DNA of 64,000 nucleotides from Trichopria drosophilae (Eukaryota; Arthropoda; Insecta; Hymenoptera; Diapriidae): assembly GCA_030407085.1 (NCBI GenBank), contig CM059584.1, forward strand, positions 59,907,501 to 59,971,500, given 5' to 3'. Under the pieces are notes generated by a model that was not told the origin of the DNA, did not search any database, and saw nothing but the letters and a program-made list of their open reading frames with translations. A program made the position numbers and the translations under genes. This document shows positions 45,239 to 57,646 of the stretch, piece by piece (within the stretch, counting starts at the first letter, position 1; each line of letters begins with the position of its first letter).

Positions 45239-45410
45239 TATACCCGGGGAAAAATTAATTGAATATGATCATATACGGGTCCATATGCAATAATATATAA
45301 ATCATATATAATCATATATACATGATATATGATTGGATATAATATATACTCATATACAATTGTATATGACCTCATATATGATCATATACAATTCATTTTT
45401 CCCCGGGTAT
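45239..45410. mobile_element. AT-rich MITE with TACCCGGGGAAAAAT ends
   Basis: ATACCCGGGGAAAAATTAAT at the left and ATTCATTTTTCCCCGGGTAT at the right form the TIR of a 172 bp element full of ATATGATCATATA palindromes. An extra copy of the right end occurs at 45971-46010, after the 12 bp minisatellite, so the original element may have been the longer 45239-46010. Confidence 0.75.
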
Positions 45411-45497
45411 TTTATATATATACGTGTTCCAGGTCTTTTGGTATTTTACAGGACTGACCTTCAGTACCTACATGACCTGGAATGCCCAATTTTTTGA

Positions 45498-45970
45498 CCG
45501 TGTGAGTGACCGATTGAATGACAGTATGAATGACGAATAAGTGACCGAGTGAGTGGGTGACGGTCACTTAAACGGTCACTCATTCGGTAACTCAATTGGC
45601 CACTCAAACGATCACTCGGTCACTCAAACGGTCACTCAATGGTCACTCATTCGGTAACTCAATCGGTCACTCAAACGGTCACTCATTCGGTCACTCCCTC
45701 AGTCACTCAATCGGTCACTCAAACCGTCATTCACTCGATCACTCACTCACTCACTCACTCGGTCACTCAAACGGTCACTCAAGTGGTCACTCATTCGGTC
45801 ACTCACTCACTCACTCGGCCACTCAAACGGTCACTCAAACGGTCACTCAAATGGTCACTCATTCGGTAACTCAATCGGTCACTCAAATGGTCACTCATTC
45901 GGTAACTCAATCGGCCACTCAATCGGTCACTCAAACGGCCACTCATTCGGTCATTCAAACGGTCACTCAA
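45498..45970 (+). repeat. 12 bp minisatellite with an orientation switch
   Basis: About 35 units of GGTCACTCAAAC, GGTCACTCATTC, GGTAACTCAATC and variants run from about 45552 to 45970. From 45498 to 45551 the same units occur in reverse complement (GAGTGACCGATTGAATGAC). The switch lies near GTGACGGTCAC at 45548-45558. Open frames across it (GHSNGHSFGHSL repeats) are artefacts of the 12 bp period. Confidence 0.9.
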
Positions 45971-46010
45971 CTCATATATGATCACATATAATTCATTTTT
46001 CCCCGGGTAT

Positions 46011-46424
46011 ATACATAAACTGTGTTTCATGTTCGCGTCTCTGGTTCTCGTTGTGACGTTAATGTCAATACACATGCGAACCAGGTGAAAGAATCAATTC
46101 TGCATATACCCGCTCAATAATAGTAATAATAATTATTATTATTGATCCTAAGTCATCAAGTAGCATTCTAAGGAACACAACGTTGAAATACGAGATTCAT
46201 ATTTTTTACTTTTTTTTTTTTTTTTTCATTGACCGTGTTTAATCTTAAAATTTAAATTCCTCACCGGTCAAAAAATTACTATTTAATTATATTTTTTACG
46301 TCACTGATATTTTCATTTATTGGAAAGAATTACATGTAATTCATTTTCCTTTGTTTATTTGTACTTAAAGGTTTTCTTGATTCTCTCGTTGATATTATTT
46401 CAAATATAAACATTTATCACAAAA
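46011..46424 (+). other. Leader region of the DDE-SWIM gene
   Basis: Between the minisatellite block and the ATG at 46425. It has a poly(T) stretch near 46210 and AT-rich sequence, and no other gene. Confidence 0.5.
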
Positions 46425-48281
46425 ATGGCTGGTAGGGCACCACAATTACGTCGCTATGTCTGTGACATGCCGTTTGTTGCACGACAATTAGCACGAGTTA
46501 ATGGTGACGATAACATTGTAAAAAGGCAAATGGCTGTATTGAAACGCGATGAGTTAAATCATCCACCAATGAATATAAATGATAAGTCCAGGTTGTGCAT
46601 TAACTGCAATAGAACTATTATGAACGACTTCGCTATAATCGAAGCGGACCCAACGTGTCTCCGATTAAATGTTTTAACTCAAACCGCAAGTCAATCTTGT
46701 GTCATTTGCAACAATGTCAAGAATATACATAGGTTGTCGATAGAATGTAGAGAAACGTATTTATCGAGAGAAATATTTATGTGCCTCATAACGTTAGGTC
46801 GTGCAGGCATCACTTGGACGAAAACGGGTTGTTCTTAAATAATATATTATCTGGTCTTCGTTTTCATAATAGACCATACATAATTGCAGGGGTGGAAATG
46901 CTTTCATTTTTAGAACAACTCAGAGAAGTTGGGAAGAAGAAAACTCTGTCTTTAGATGAAACTTTAAGTGATGATGAGTTCCAATGTATTTCGCCAATAA
47001 CGAAAGAACAGTTTAAAGAACAATTTAACTACTGTCATCCGATTTTTCAGAATGGAAAACGCAGATATATAAGAAAGAAGGACTTGCTAACCTTTTTATG
47101 TAAATTGAAACAAGGTTTGAGTGACGACTTTTTAAAAGTTATATTTGATTATAGTAGCAGACAAACGGTACGTTCTGTAATAGATTGCGTTAGAAAGTCT
47201 TTACTACAACGATTCGTTGCACAGAATATTGGACCTCAATCGATAACGAGACAAAATTACATCGATCAACATGTAACTGCGTTCTCAAATATTCTGTACA
47301 ATCCACAACCTGATGAACCGAAAGCTATTGCTGTAATTGACAGTACATATACGTATGTACATAAAAGTACCAATTTTCGTGTTTTACGTCAATCATACTC
47401 TGTTCATAAAAATAGACACCTATTGAAACCTACTCTTGTGGTAGCTCCTGATGGTTATATTTTATCAATATTTGGTCCATACTTTTCCGATTCCAAAGGA
47501 TACGACAGAGGATATCGAGATGCTGTACCATTTGTTGAAGGCCTTGGTATAATACATAAGATGCCTGCATTACTTCAACGCGTACAAGCATATCTCATAA
47601 CTTCTTAGCGAATTCTATCGCATTGCTGGTGCGATTTTAAAAATAAATATCATCCTGTGATACACATAGAAGGCGCAACAGCAGAATTGGCCTACCAAAT
47701 ATTGGAAAGGTCAGAGATGCCAAATGTAATTCAAGCAAGGGTAGAGGTGGATAATCTTCGGATGAGAAATGGACAATGGAGACGTCTAAACCATCGAGAT
47801 ATTCCAGATTTCCCTATTCTTGATATTGAATATTTAAAGGATTTGACAGTTGGTATATACCAAGTTAATCTTGCGCCATCTTATGGCCAGGACAAAACTT
47901 TAAGAGAAAATGAAGATGAATTTCAACTAGATGAACATCTAAATGAGCCAGGTTTTCTGCGAATCAGATTGCAGTCTAGATTTAGAAATGCTACAAGACA
48001 TCAAATATTTATTTATTTCAATACTATAGAAATAAATGATGTTAATTATGAACCTATAAGTGGCTATTACTGCACATGTCAATCAGGCGCTAGGACATTA
48101 GGTACTTGTGCCCATGTTGCCAGTATTTTGTGGTTCCTGGATTATGCACGGCATCAATAAAATGTCAAGTATCCTGACACATCTCTCTTGAATAGAACGA
48201 TAGATGCTGCTAATAGAGAGCCACCGAGAAATCAGGAAAACATACGCATTGAAATCATCAAGGAAAATATAGAGTAGTAAC
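46425..48281 (+). pseudogene. DDE_Tnp_4-like transposase with SWIM zinc finger, broken
   Basis: The start is ATG at 46425 (MAGRAPQLRRYVCDMPF). The N-terminus has Cys pairs (LCINCN, CVICNN). After a frameshift near 46780 the frame 46781-47608 holds a helix-turn-helix-like region (KKDLLTFLCKLKQGLSDDFL...SSRQTVRSVI). The DDE core follows: AIAVIDSTYTYVHKS (first Asp), YSVHKNRHLLKPTLV, and GPYFSDSKGYDRGY (second Asp). A TAG at 47606 and an apparent internal deletion remove the third catalytic acid. The frame then resumes (HPVIHIEGATAELAYQIL) and ends in a SWIM finger, GYYCTCQSGARTLGTCAHVASILWF. A TAA at 48158 precedes the natural tail, which ends at 48281. The gene is non-functional. Confidence 0.78.
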
Positions 48282-48435
48282 AAATCTACGTACTAAATTT
48301 ACGTACATATCGTCAACATCAGCCCTTTTCAGGGCTACATGATGTGCAAAATCCGTTCGCGCAACCTCCACGTGGTGCACATTGGGTCACACAAATGCCG
48401 ACGGTGATTAAATCGATGAGTACGTGCGTGCGTGC

Positions 48436-48527
<92 letters not shown>

Positions 48528-48885
48528 TTGTAAAAAAAAAACACAAAAGTTTGACAATATTATGAATAAGTACTGCTTGTATATAATTATATATCATTTA
48601 TGTATAACTACATATAATGTCTTATATAAGTTCCAATTTACGATATATTATATATTTTTTCTGTCGGATTTGTTTTGAATGAGGTGCACACGATCCGAGG
48701 CTTCAGCGACATCCAACTGCAAAATGTGAAAATTGTTCACTTAGAGCAGCTGTAACTCGAAAAGTTTAATTTTTCGGACTTAGTGCCCATTGACACTTTT
48801 GATCTACGTGTTCTGAACTATCATTTCCCACAATTTTAAGAAATTTGACCGAAAGCCATTTTCCTATCCTTTTCTGCGGGGTCCT
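48165..48885 (+). repeat. Right inverted repeat of the DDE-SWIM transposon
   Basis: Contains the transposase tail, 3' UTR, a (GC)n/(GT)n tract and the terminus. It pairs with 44665-45215; the right copy is longer because of the expanded microsatellite and an AT-rich insert near 48560-48660. Confidence 0.88.
48421..48529 (+). repeat. (GC)n(GT)n microsatellite
   Basis: GTGCGTGCGCGC followed by about 45 GT units. The counterpart in the left repeat (44925-44970) is a much shorter ACGC/AC tract, so the tract expanded after duplication. The cysteine/valine and histidine/threonine frames here are artefacts. Confidence 0.95.
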
Positions 48886-48891
48886 TTCTGA

Positions 48892-50167
48892 CGATTTTAA
48901 CCTCATCCACAAGCGTCCACTGATTCGAATAAAAACATCTGACTGTTTCGAAACATCCTTCCCGGAAGTATCGATTTGGGTTTTGAACTAACACCGGACA
49001 ACGTGTTCGATGTGAAGCATTCGATATTGACGTGTTCACCAATTGTCTCGTTGGCGAGAATGCGCCTAAAATAAATAAACTTTAAAATTCAATTTACAAA
49101 GGATCCATACCTTGCTGAAAATTAGTTTGTGCGCCATCGGCTTCAGAAAAAACAATCTTCATCGTGGTATATCTCTCATGCGCTATTGCAACAACACCCT
49201 ATATCTATATGCGAAGGGCAACAACAAATGTTTAATACTAAAACAATATACAGACTTTATTGAGATTAGGGAATTCAAATCTCAAACTACAAAAAAATGT
49301 TAAACAACTCGCCGTTAAGTTAGGCTTGCCACATTTTTGTTGGAGTGCGAGAAAAATACGTATTAAGAAAAATCATAATCGCTCGTGTTCATTTTATCAT
49401 ACCATTTTTATTTATTTATTTATTTTTTTTCAGAACCTGAATGCTAGCAATATGAAATACATGAATAAAAACTGGAATCTGTAATTTTTGTCATTTGTTA
49501 ATTTATTTTATATATTTATTTATTTATTTATTTATTTTTCTTTTTTTTTTTATTTGTCTGCATGTTAACTTGTCCTGTATCATTATTTTATCTTATTTGG
49601 CGCTTTTAATTGTTCTTATTCTATGGAAGTAGTATAGCTGGGGCAGCAGCGCCCGATTTGTTTTCGCCGCCACCAACAGGCGTCGCCAGGAGTCCCGGCG
49701 CAGCCGCAGCAGGCGGAGTGGTAGAGTCGTGAACTAATTCGCAGACTGATTCGCGGCTGAGTCTCGGACCGATTCGCGGATTGATTCGCATTTTTGATTT
49801 GCTGTTTAGTACGCGGGATTAATTCAAGACTCTCTCATTGGGAAATCTGACCGTCACTAATGAGGTCATTAAGATGACGCAAGGACTTCGTGGATGTTCT
49901 CATTGAGTTTTCGAAGATTAATGCTGTAGCGTTATGTATATATCTTCCGATCTTTTAAATGTGCCCTGTTAGGAAATCTCTCTTTCAATATGACACACCG
50001 TTACTGATATTAGATATCTTTTTTTGATGAATTGAAAGCGTAGATTTCCTCCAACCTTCGTCAAAATTAGTCTAAATACCAGTTTGAAGGTGTCTAGCCC
50101 AATCCCGTATATCGATGACATACTTTTTAAATCTCACACAAATTTTAAAAACCTGTTACTCGTGAGT
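48892..50167. other. Spacer with a GC-rich island and a GATTCGCGG repeat
   Basis: 49640-49735 is GC-rich. 49737-49795 has about five imperfect copies of CTGATTCGCGG. T-rich (TTTA)n runs occur near 49410 and 49510-49540. No gene was supported. Confidence 0.5.
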
Positions 50168-50387
50168 GATGCAATCAGAGCTTTGACCTCTCCCTTGTCA
50201 TGTTGTAAGTTCGAATTCGCCTTTCAGAATTTTCTCTCGTCGGGAAAATCGCTCCATCAATATGACAGTCGCACAACCGGTTTGTAGACCTTTCTCTTGA
50301 CAAGCTGTTAGCGTAACTCAATGATCTCCAATAGCGACGAAACGGTTGAGTCCCTTCACACAAAACTACTAAGACCATTTTGAAATT
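50168..50387 (+). repeat. Dispersed direct repeat, copy 2
   Basis: Nearly identical to 33905-34130. Confidence 0.9.
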
Positions 50388-50688
50388 AATTTAGAAAACC
50401 CTCTAATCAAGTCTCAACGCGTTCAAAAGACCTTTTATCCTACCCATCCATTACAAAATTTGTTCCATCTAGCATCTATATTTCCATTTTCTCGTTTCGT
50501 GACAGAACGTTTCGAAACCCTTCTTGACCTACACATTTTAAACACAGATTTTTTGCATTCATAAGGTGGAAAGTCTCATTTTCGTCTCTCCTCCTATTGA
50601 AAACCGTTACCATTACCACCATCGCAACGCCTCGACTGTAAAACCCATTAATCGTTACATCGATCATCGACCCTTTCATAAATATTTA

Positions 50689-50746
50689 TTTTTTTTTGTG
50701 TACAATATCATGCAGGAAGGAAGATGAAGAAAATACAGAAGATGCA
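50689..50746 (+). repeat. Short direct repeat shared with 36021-36077
   Basis: Matches with one substitution (ATGCAGGAAGG here, ATGCGGGAAGG there). Confidence 0.85.
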
Positions 50747-52250
50747 CGGAGAGAAATGTGATAAAAAAAAAGTGAAACTGTAGGTATTCCTTCGCCACTG
50801 TACTAAGATTTCGGAGCTGGTTCTGCACCATGTGTCGCGTGATATCAATCTAAGAAACCCACAGTCTCAGACTGTGAAAACCCTTAGGATGAGACAGCAA
50901 AACTGCGATGCTTTCTTCGAGGCTTTCTCCCGCCTAAGTTTTACTTTTAGACTAGGGCTCTCGCTGACTTTTTTGTAGGAAATTTCCTCCTCTACAAAAA
51001 AGGTTTAGTAAAGTTTTGCTCTATCTTGCACCGTTTTCGATACGCAAGCGATAGAACGAAGAACATCGAGTTTTTAAAACAAAAGATAAACATGGCGTCG
51101 GACGCTGAATACTTTGTTTTTCATTGCGTGATGCAATATCTTCGAAAATATTAGATGTTTGCACGCTAGCTGCGTTGGTACAGGTTCTCCGCAAATAAGA
51201 AATAAATAAAGAACCAGCATCAGATTTCTGTCCTTCTCTTTATTAGTAATCCAAATTTTTTAGATTTATTTAGATACACTGCACAATTACAAGTTTGAAC
51301 TAAAAAGCGCACGGAGTGTCACAATTTCCGAACGAAAGCGAACTATTTAATTTGCGGCGAATGAGCGGCGGCTCATTAAGTTGGCAGAGAATCGAAAAAT
51401 AGAAAAAAAGACGTGGGTCGATAGCGATTTTATAAATTTTCCGTACCGAAAATTGCACCCGAGGTACACGTGATGGCAGTTTTCTCGAATCTGAAAACTC
51501 CGGAAGTCATCTCGGTCTCTTCCAGGAAATCAGAAAAAGAGCGGAACGCCGCAGGGGCCTTAGATATAACTAAATTCCTGGAAAACCCACCGCGAGATTC
51601 GAATCTCTGTGCTCTCCTACAGTCGCCGATAAGAGCGCGTCCGGTCAGTACGAAGCGGTAGTAGAGCTCGCGAATAGATGGCCCGTCGAGTATACATTCT
51701 GACTTTTCCGGTCAACATACGCAATGAATACGCCAACAGTATTTTATCTAGGAATGGCCTGGCGTTATATCATAAACATCGCCATACAGATTTCGACCTG
51801 TTAATTATCCGTAGACTTTACTACACGGTAACAATGAATCTGACTTCCCACAAGTGACGTCAACATACGAGTATCGACTTGCTTTTAATATAATTAATTA
51901 ACCTTCATTTAATATTTCCCACTTTTAAAATTTCTGAGAATAAGAAGATCGAAATGACGATGTAAAAATCTAAGAGAAGCGTGTAAAATTCAACAGTTTC
52001 TTTCTATTTTTACGCACAGTTTTGTGTCTTTTAAGTAAAAAGTTAAAGGAAATGATAATGCTGCCATCTATTGATATGTTTAATAAATAAATACGTACAT
52101 TTATCTCTTTAAAGAGATTGAAGAATCTGTGGGTCCTGCACTTTTATAAGACAGACGTTTTCCAATTATTATTTTTATACAACAAATGTTCAAAATTTAT
52201 GGTAAAATTTTACTTTTTTATTTATAATTAAAAAATTGTCTTTAGTCTAG
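50747..52250. other. Spacer containing a third copy of the TTTAGACTAGGGCT repeat
   Basis: 50943-51060 matches 26467-26580. A short perfect palindrome CACAGTCTCAGACTGTG lies at about 50859. No gene; the 63 aa frame at 51470 has no motif. Confidence 0.55.
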
Positions 52251-52621
52251 TCTGTCAATGTAAAAACAAAACGAAAGTCGACAAAGTATTTATCTTCATA
52301 ATAATAACAAATTTGTTCCCATTAGAACCGTGTATAATAGCCCACATAAGATGGTCCTATTCATAGCGAATGTGACTTTTGAACTGTCTTCTTTAATAGT
52401 CGACCATTCTCTCTCCCTCTCTCTCATTAGCTACCCATTAGTTACATCTATGCGAATACCCGTGCATAAAAGCGAGTCTTGTGCACATTCTTGTGATGTA
52501 ACATTCACACGTCTATGGAATGAAATTCATTCTGAAAACCCAACAAATACAAGCATAAATGTATTTTAGTACTAACTAACGGTACACCTCTTGATTCGAA
52601 ATTGTATGCAGCCTAACGGAC

Positions 52622-52828
52622 ATTTTTTTTACTTTTGTTATCCTCTACCTTCCACCTAAAGCTCCCAGGGAACTTTTCTGGGTACAGGTGAGTACCATTG
52701 CGATAGTTGCAGGTCGTCTTAGATGGCGCCATACTCACATTTGTCGAGAATGTAGGAAACTGCAGAAACCCACATTAAATACAGCATCGGCCACGGCTCG
52801 ATTTCCGCCTGAGCTACGAAACCGACAA
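52622..52828 (-). mobile_element. tRNA-derived SINE (family 1), internally deleted
   Basis: On the minus strand it starts near 52828 with GTTTCGTAGCTCAGGCGG (A-box part) but jumps directly to the body, so the anticodon and B-box region is missing. The body matches the SINE at 2273-2640 (GATGGCGCCATACTCACATT). It ends in a T-run on the plus strand at 52622. It is absent from the opposite arm of the palindrome. Confidence 0.75.
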
Positions 52829-52974
52829 GACTATTTAATTCCGTTTACAATAATGATTTGGATAATCACACTGTACGAAACGTTGTTATATTTGACACAT
52901 TTTTGTTACATCCACATTGTAATCGTAATTAGTTAACTAAGTCATTCACGTACAAATACTACTTTTATAGCGAT

Positions 52975-53592
52975 TGTTCTCTTCAGGGACGAGCAATCAG
53001 CATTATCATGCCGCGTCTCTGTAATTGCGGGATGCGTGGTCCAAAATCGGGTTCACAAGGGAAATAGGGTCAACAATACTTAAAGGACCGGAAGCGTTTC
53101 GAAATCATTAAATTATTAATACATAGAAGTTTTTATACAGCCCGGAGTTTCGCGATCGGCACGTCTTCGAATCGCGGCGTTACTTCCTTGCGACACAATT
53201 TCACTCCTTTTCACGAATAATGTCAATAACTAAATTTAATTTTAATTATTTGCAGAGAGTTTGCAAATGCTGCAAAATGTGCGAGAAGCGAAAAAAACGT
53301 GGTTTTTCGTGAAAGATGCGTGTGATAGCGTCCGTACGATAGCGTGAGCTCGTGCCAACTGACTCCCTGAAAGTCTTATTCCGAAATTTTCGGAAGGCGG
53401 AAGTCAGCCCCCTTACCGTTTTCCTCCGAAATACAATTCATAATTAAGACCGCGAGCGTCAATTTCCGGAGCGCGCACTTACGATCCGGTACAATGTTGA
53501 AATTAAAAGTTCGGGCGAAACCTCTAAGATGACGCCACGATGTCGGATTCGAAGCACTTGGCGTCGCCAATGCTGTCGCATATATCACAACA
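52975..53592. mobile_element. Solo LTR, 618 bp
   Basis: It starts TGTTCTCTTCAGGG and ends ATATATCACAACA. GCGAT (52970-52974) and GCGAG (53593-53597) flank it as a 5 bp duplication with one later change. The other palindrome arm carries the empty site (about 56108-56120). No internal retrotransposon sequence and no second LTR, so it is a recombined solo LTR. Its sequence differs from both BEL LTRs in this window. Confidence 0.75.
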
Positions 53593-54365
53593 GCGAGTTT
53601 GTTAAATGTATTGGCATAAGGAGACTTTACTCCTATCCATCACACCTAGTGTAATAGAAAAAGACACAAGTCATTATATCAATAAATAATTTTCATAGTA
53701 ATAAATTAACCTTTAAAAACTTCTTATGTTTTCAAATCATGCACTAAAATTTCATATTATTATTATTGATATTGAATCGTTTATAGAACTGATGTTTTCA
53801 TACATTATCACTTAAAAAGACTGCTACCCTATATGAAATAAAAGATCAAACAAAAATTCAACATGAAGACATGCATAGATTAATTCTATTTAAATGTGCG
53901 TATGTGATTCCGTAAAACATTAGTCATTTTAAAAGGAAAAGTGAAAAATTCTCAATGATCTGTTTGTAAAGCTTATATTGTTCTATCATACTTCATGTTT
54001 CTTTTCGATAGTTCAAACACACTTTCAATAATCATTGAATATTGTCTTATACAAGGGAGTAAATATTCAACGATTTTTTCGTAAATAATGATACAATTTA
54101 ATATATACGATCATTATACAATTTAACTAAACAAGCTTAATTGCAGTGTTTTGGAAATGTTAGTGACAAAAGTATGAATATGCAATTAAATTATTCATTT
54201 AACGCACGTATCTCTATCATTAATTTCAATTACATAATTTTTGCATATTATCTATAACACGTACATTTTACAATATTTGCAGACTGTATGTCAGTATTTT
54301 CATTATCACGTTTAGACTAAAATGTGCGTCAAAATTGGCGGGAAAGACCGTCATTAATTATCTCG

Positions 54366-55334
54366 GACTTCAAAGATTTGGTTCTTTTATTTGTTTACGG
54401 CATTGCGTGAGTTGGTCAATTACTGTGTAATACATACATCATTCATTTGACACTTACACTATGCTCTCTCACATACATATTGTATCATAAATTTTTGCAC
54501 GTTTGCTGACACGATTGTGAAATTATGCTTAAATATTATGATTTTTATCGGATGTTCAATTGATGATTGAGAGAGGAAAAGGGAGGGGGAGAGAGAGGGA
54601 GAGAAAGTGAACTGCAGCAAAATATTAGTTAACTAACGTTTCCAATATAAGGTAAGTAAGATGCAGAACATAGTAAACTTGTAAGAGAAGTTTAGACTGA
54701 GAGAAATATATCAAGCATAATAATAAATTTGATGTGAAAATATTATCTCGATTATTTGCTAGATATTTTTGATATAGGTAGAATATTAGTGGGGTATAAG
54801 GTGGATGGTCAAATCATCAATGTATACCAAATTATGTCATTTGTTTTTTAGTCTTAATTATAAGTAAGGTGTTCGTTAATATCCGGAGTGGCTACAATTT
54901 ATCTTTAAAATATGAATGCAATATAGAGAGTGCGAGCAGATATATTACAAAATACCATAAGCGAAAATAAAACACGCTTTGAAGGGTACATATTGAATAT
55001 TGTGAGGAATTAAATGTAAGATAAGGAATTAGATATTTACCGATCTACATTAAACAATATGTTTATTATGAATCTAGTCGACAGCAAACTTATGACCTAT
55101 AATTAATCATATTAATATCTGTGAATGCTTTTGCCTATAATTAAAGAAATCTCCCTGATATGCGTGGGTAAGAAATTTCAGACACTGCAGGTAATGGTAC
55201 TAATCTCAATTTGTTGCGTTCCCACCTTTGGTCAAGATGAAATTAAAGAAGCATTATTATCGTCAGTAACGTGAATGCATTCAGATTTAAGAAAATATAC
55301 AACATATTATAAAGGTGTTTCAAAGCTCCGATGT
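54366..55334. other. Loop of the large palindrome, no gene
   Basis: About 970 bp of AT-rich sequence, including a GA-rich purine tract (54567-54612). No inverted partner and no coding frame. Confidence 0.6.
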
Positions 55335-56214
55335 ACTAGATGCCGATAATTAATGACGGTCTTGCCCGTCAATTTTGACGCATATTTTAGGCTAAACGTG
55401 ATAATGAAAATAGTGACATACAGTCTGCAAATATTGTAAAATGTACGTGTTATATATAATATGCAAAAATTATGTAATTGAAATTAATGATAAAGATACG
55501 TGCGTTAAATGAATAATTTAATTGCATATTCATACTTTTGTCACCAACATTTCCAAAACACCGTAATTAAGCTTGTTTAGTTGAATTGTATAATGATCGT
55601 ATTTATTAAATTGTATCATTACTTACGAAAAAATCGTTGAATATTTACTCCCTTATATAAGAAAATATTCAATGATTATTGAAAGTGTGTTTCAACTGTC
55701 GAAAAGAAACATGAAGTATGATAGAACTATATAAGCTTTACAGACAGATCATTGAGAATTTTTCACTTTTCCTTACAAAATGACTAATATTTTCCGGAAT
55801 CACATACGCACATTTAAATAGAATTAATCTATGCATGTCTTATGTTGAATTTTTGTTTGATCTTTTATTTCACATACGGTAGCAGTCTTTTTAAGCGATA
55901 ATGTATGAAAACAACAGTTCTATAAACGATTCAATATCAATAATAATAATATGAAATTTTAGTGCATGATGTGAAAGCATAAGAAGTTTTTATAGGTTAA
56001 TTTATTACTATGAAAATTATTTATTGATATAATCACATGTGTCTTTTTCTATTACACTAGGTGTGATGGATAGGAGTAAAGCCTCCTTATGCCAATACAT
56101 TTAACAAAATCGCTATAACAATAGTATTTGTACATGAATGACTTACCCGTATGGAAAAAATCAACGGTAATCTAACGCAATTCACCGTACGATTTTGACA
56201 CATTTCGGTACGTC

Positions 56215-56340
56215 TGTATAGAATTATGTACGGTGAGGTACGTTTACGTACGTTCGCGTACGATTTGGTTACGATTCGAACATTTTGTACACCATTGTAC
56301 AGAAACGTACGCAAACGTACACAAAATTGCTAGAGCATAC
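56215..56340. repeat. CGTACG-rich subterminal repeats, left side
   Basis: ACGTACGTTCGCGTACG and related decamers, plus GGTTACGATTCGAACATTTT, which recurs inverted at 59114-59135. Continues at 57045-57115 after the MITE. Confidence 0.8.
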
Positions 56341-56376
56341 TGAAGCATGCGGAGATGTACAGCATTGTACACTATA

Positions 56377-56985
56377 CAGGGTGAGTCTGGTAGAAGTGAA
56401 CATAGGGAAATCCATGTTAAGGCTACGCGCCTCGTGATTGGTCGATTCCGTTGGAACGTCGCTTGCTCGCTGATTGGCTGTGAACGGTCATATGCGTCAG
56501 ACGTAATTTAGAGCCACAAGAATGTAAACAAAATACTACAAGCTTTGGATTGTTTTAAAATTATCTTGCTTCAAAATAATATTTTAATAAAAAAAGAAAC
56601 TCGAAAAGAAGTAGCAAATCTCTTGTGTGACAAGTAGCAAGACTCTTGTGGGAACTGAGTCTTGAATTTGGGTTTGTGTTACACATTTCATGGATTTGAC
56701 ACATTTTACATAAGCCCAAAACGTGGTTATGTCACACAAGAGATTCGCTACTTCTTTTCGAGTTTCTTATTTTATTAAAATATTATTTTGAAGCAAGATA
56801 ATTTTAAAACAATCCAAAGCTTGCAGTATTTTGTTTACATTCTTGTGGCTCTAAATTACGTCTGACGCATATGACCGTTCACAGCCAATCAGCGAGCAAG
56901 CGACGTTCCACCGGAATCGACCAATCACGAGGCGCGTAGCCTTAACATGGATTTCCCTATGTTCACTTCTACCAGACTCACCCTG
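56377..56985. mobile_element. TA-flanked MITE with ~250 bp inverted repeats
   Basis: CAGGGTGAGTCTGGTAGAAG begins at 56377 and its reverse complement ends at 56985, with TA on both sides (56375-56376 and 56986-56987). Arms of about 250 bp are nearly perfect, with a ~100 bp loop. The TA duplication and CAGGGTG end suggest a Tc1/mariner-type mobiliser. It is nested inside the CACTA-like element. Confidence 0.85.
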
Positions 56986-57646
56986 TAGATGTCAAACAAC
57001 CATTCGTAATAAAATATTTTCTTACAAAAACGTCCGGAATCATATGAAACGTACGCAGACGTACGCAAACGTACGCAATTGAACGGATATATGCAGCCAT
57101 GTATAGAAGCGTACGAGATTTTGGAACTATTTACAGGAACGTGCCCGACTGCACGAATATTGAATATCCCAGATAGGTGCCCGTTTTTCTTCCGTTATTT
57201 TTTTTCGATTTTTTGTCCAAAATTTTTCACGTAATTTTGGAGAAAAATGACCCAAACCAATTCTTCTACATTGGACAAATATTCCAAAAACTTGTCGCGT
57301 TTTGTAGGGATATTTATACATTTTCTCATATTTTTCGGGCATTTTTTACAATTGCAAGGTTATTAAAAAAAAATCACGAAAAATTTGTGTAAGCTTTTCT
57401 TCGATGGAGAAATCATATAAACTATTTGCATCAAAGTCGGCAATTGTTCACGGATTGCGGTCAAGTTGGCTTGGAATGCCCCACATATATTTTTTTAAAT
57501 AGACATTGTAAATGATGCACGTAATGAAGAATAAAACGAACAATATACAGAAGGGAACCGTAGCTAACTGAAAGGAATGCTTTTTTTTAATTATATCACT
57601 TATGTCATACAAAATATCTTTATTGGAATAATAACAAAATTTTAAA

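Larger units (their letters stand above)
44665..48885 (+). mobile_element. DDE+SWIM DNA transposon with long, coding-derived inverted repeats
   Basis: The ends are AGGACCCCGCAGAAAAGG at 44665 and its reverse complement at 48885. TTCTGA lies directly outside both ends (44659-44664 and 48886-48891), giving a 4,221 bp element. The inverted repeats are long (44665-45215 with 48165-48885), each containing an AC/GT microsatellite. The internal gene (46425-48281) encodes a DDE endonuclease with a C-terminal SWIM finger. The inner part of the left repeat, read on the minus strand, is the C-terminal coding tail of that same gene. Confidence 0.82.

Noticed and set aside
45596..45991. 131 aa GHS-repeat protein
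   Set aside because: Produced by a 12 bp minisatellite (multiple of three); all frames without stops are open and the sequence continues on both sides as repeat.
48319..48678. Cys/Val- or His/Thr-rich peptides
   Set aside because: Translation of a GT/GC microsatellite.
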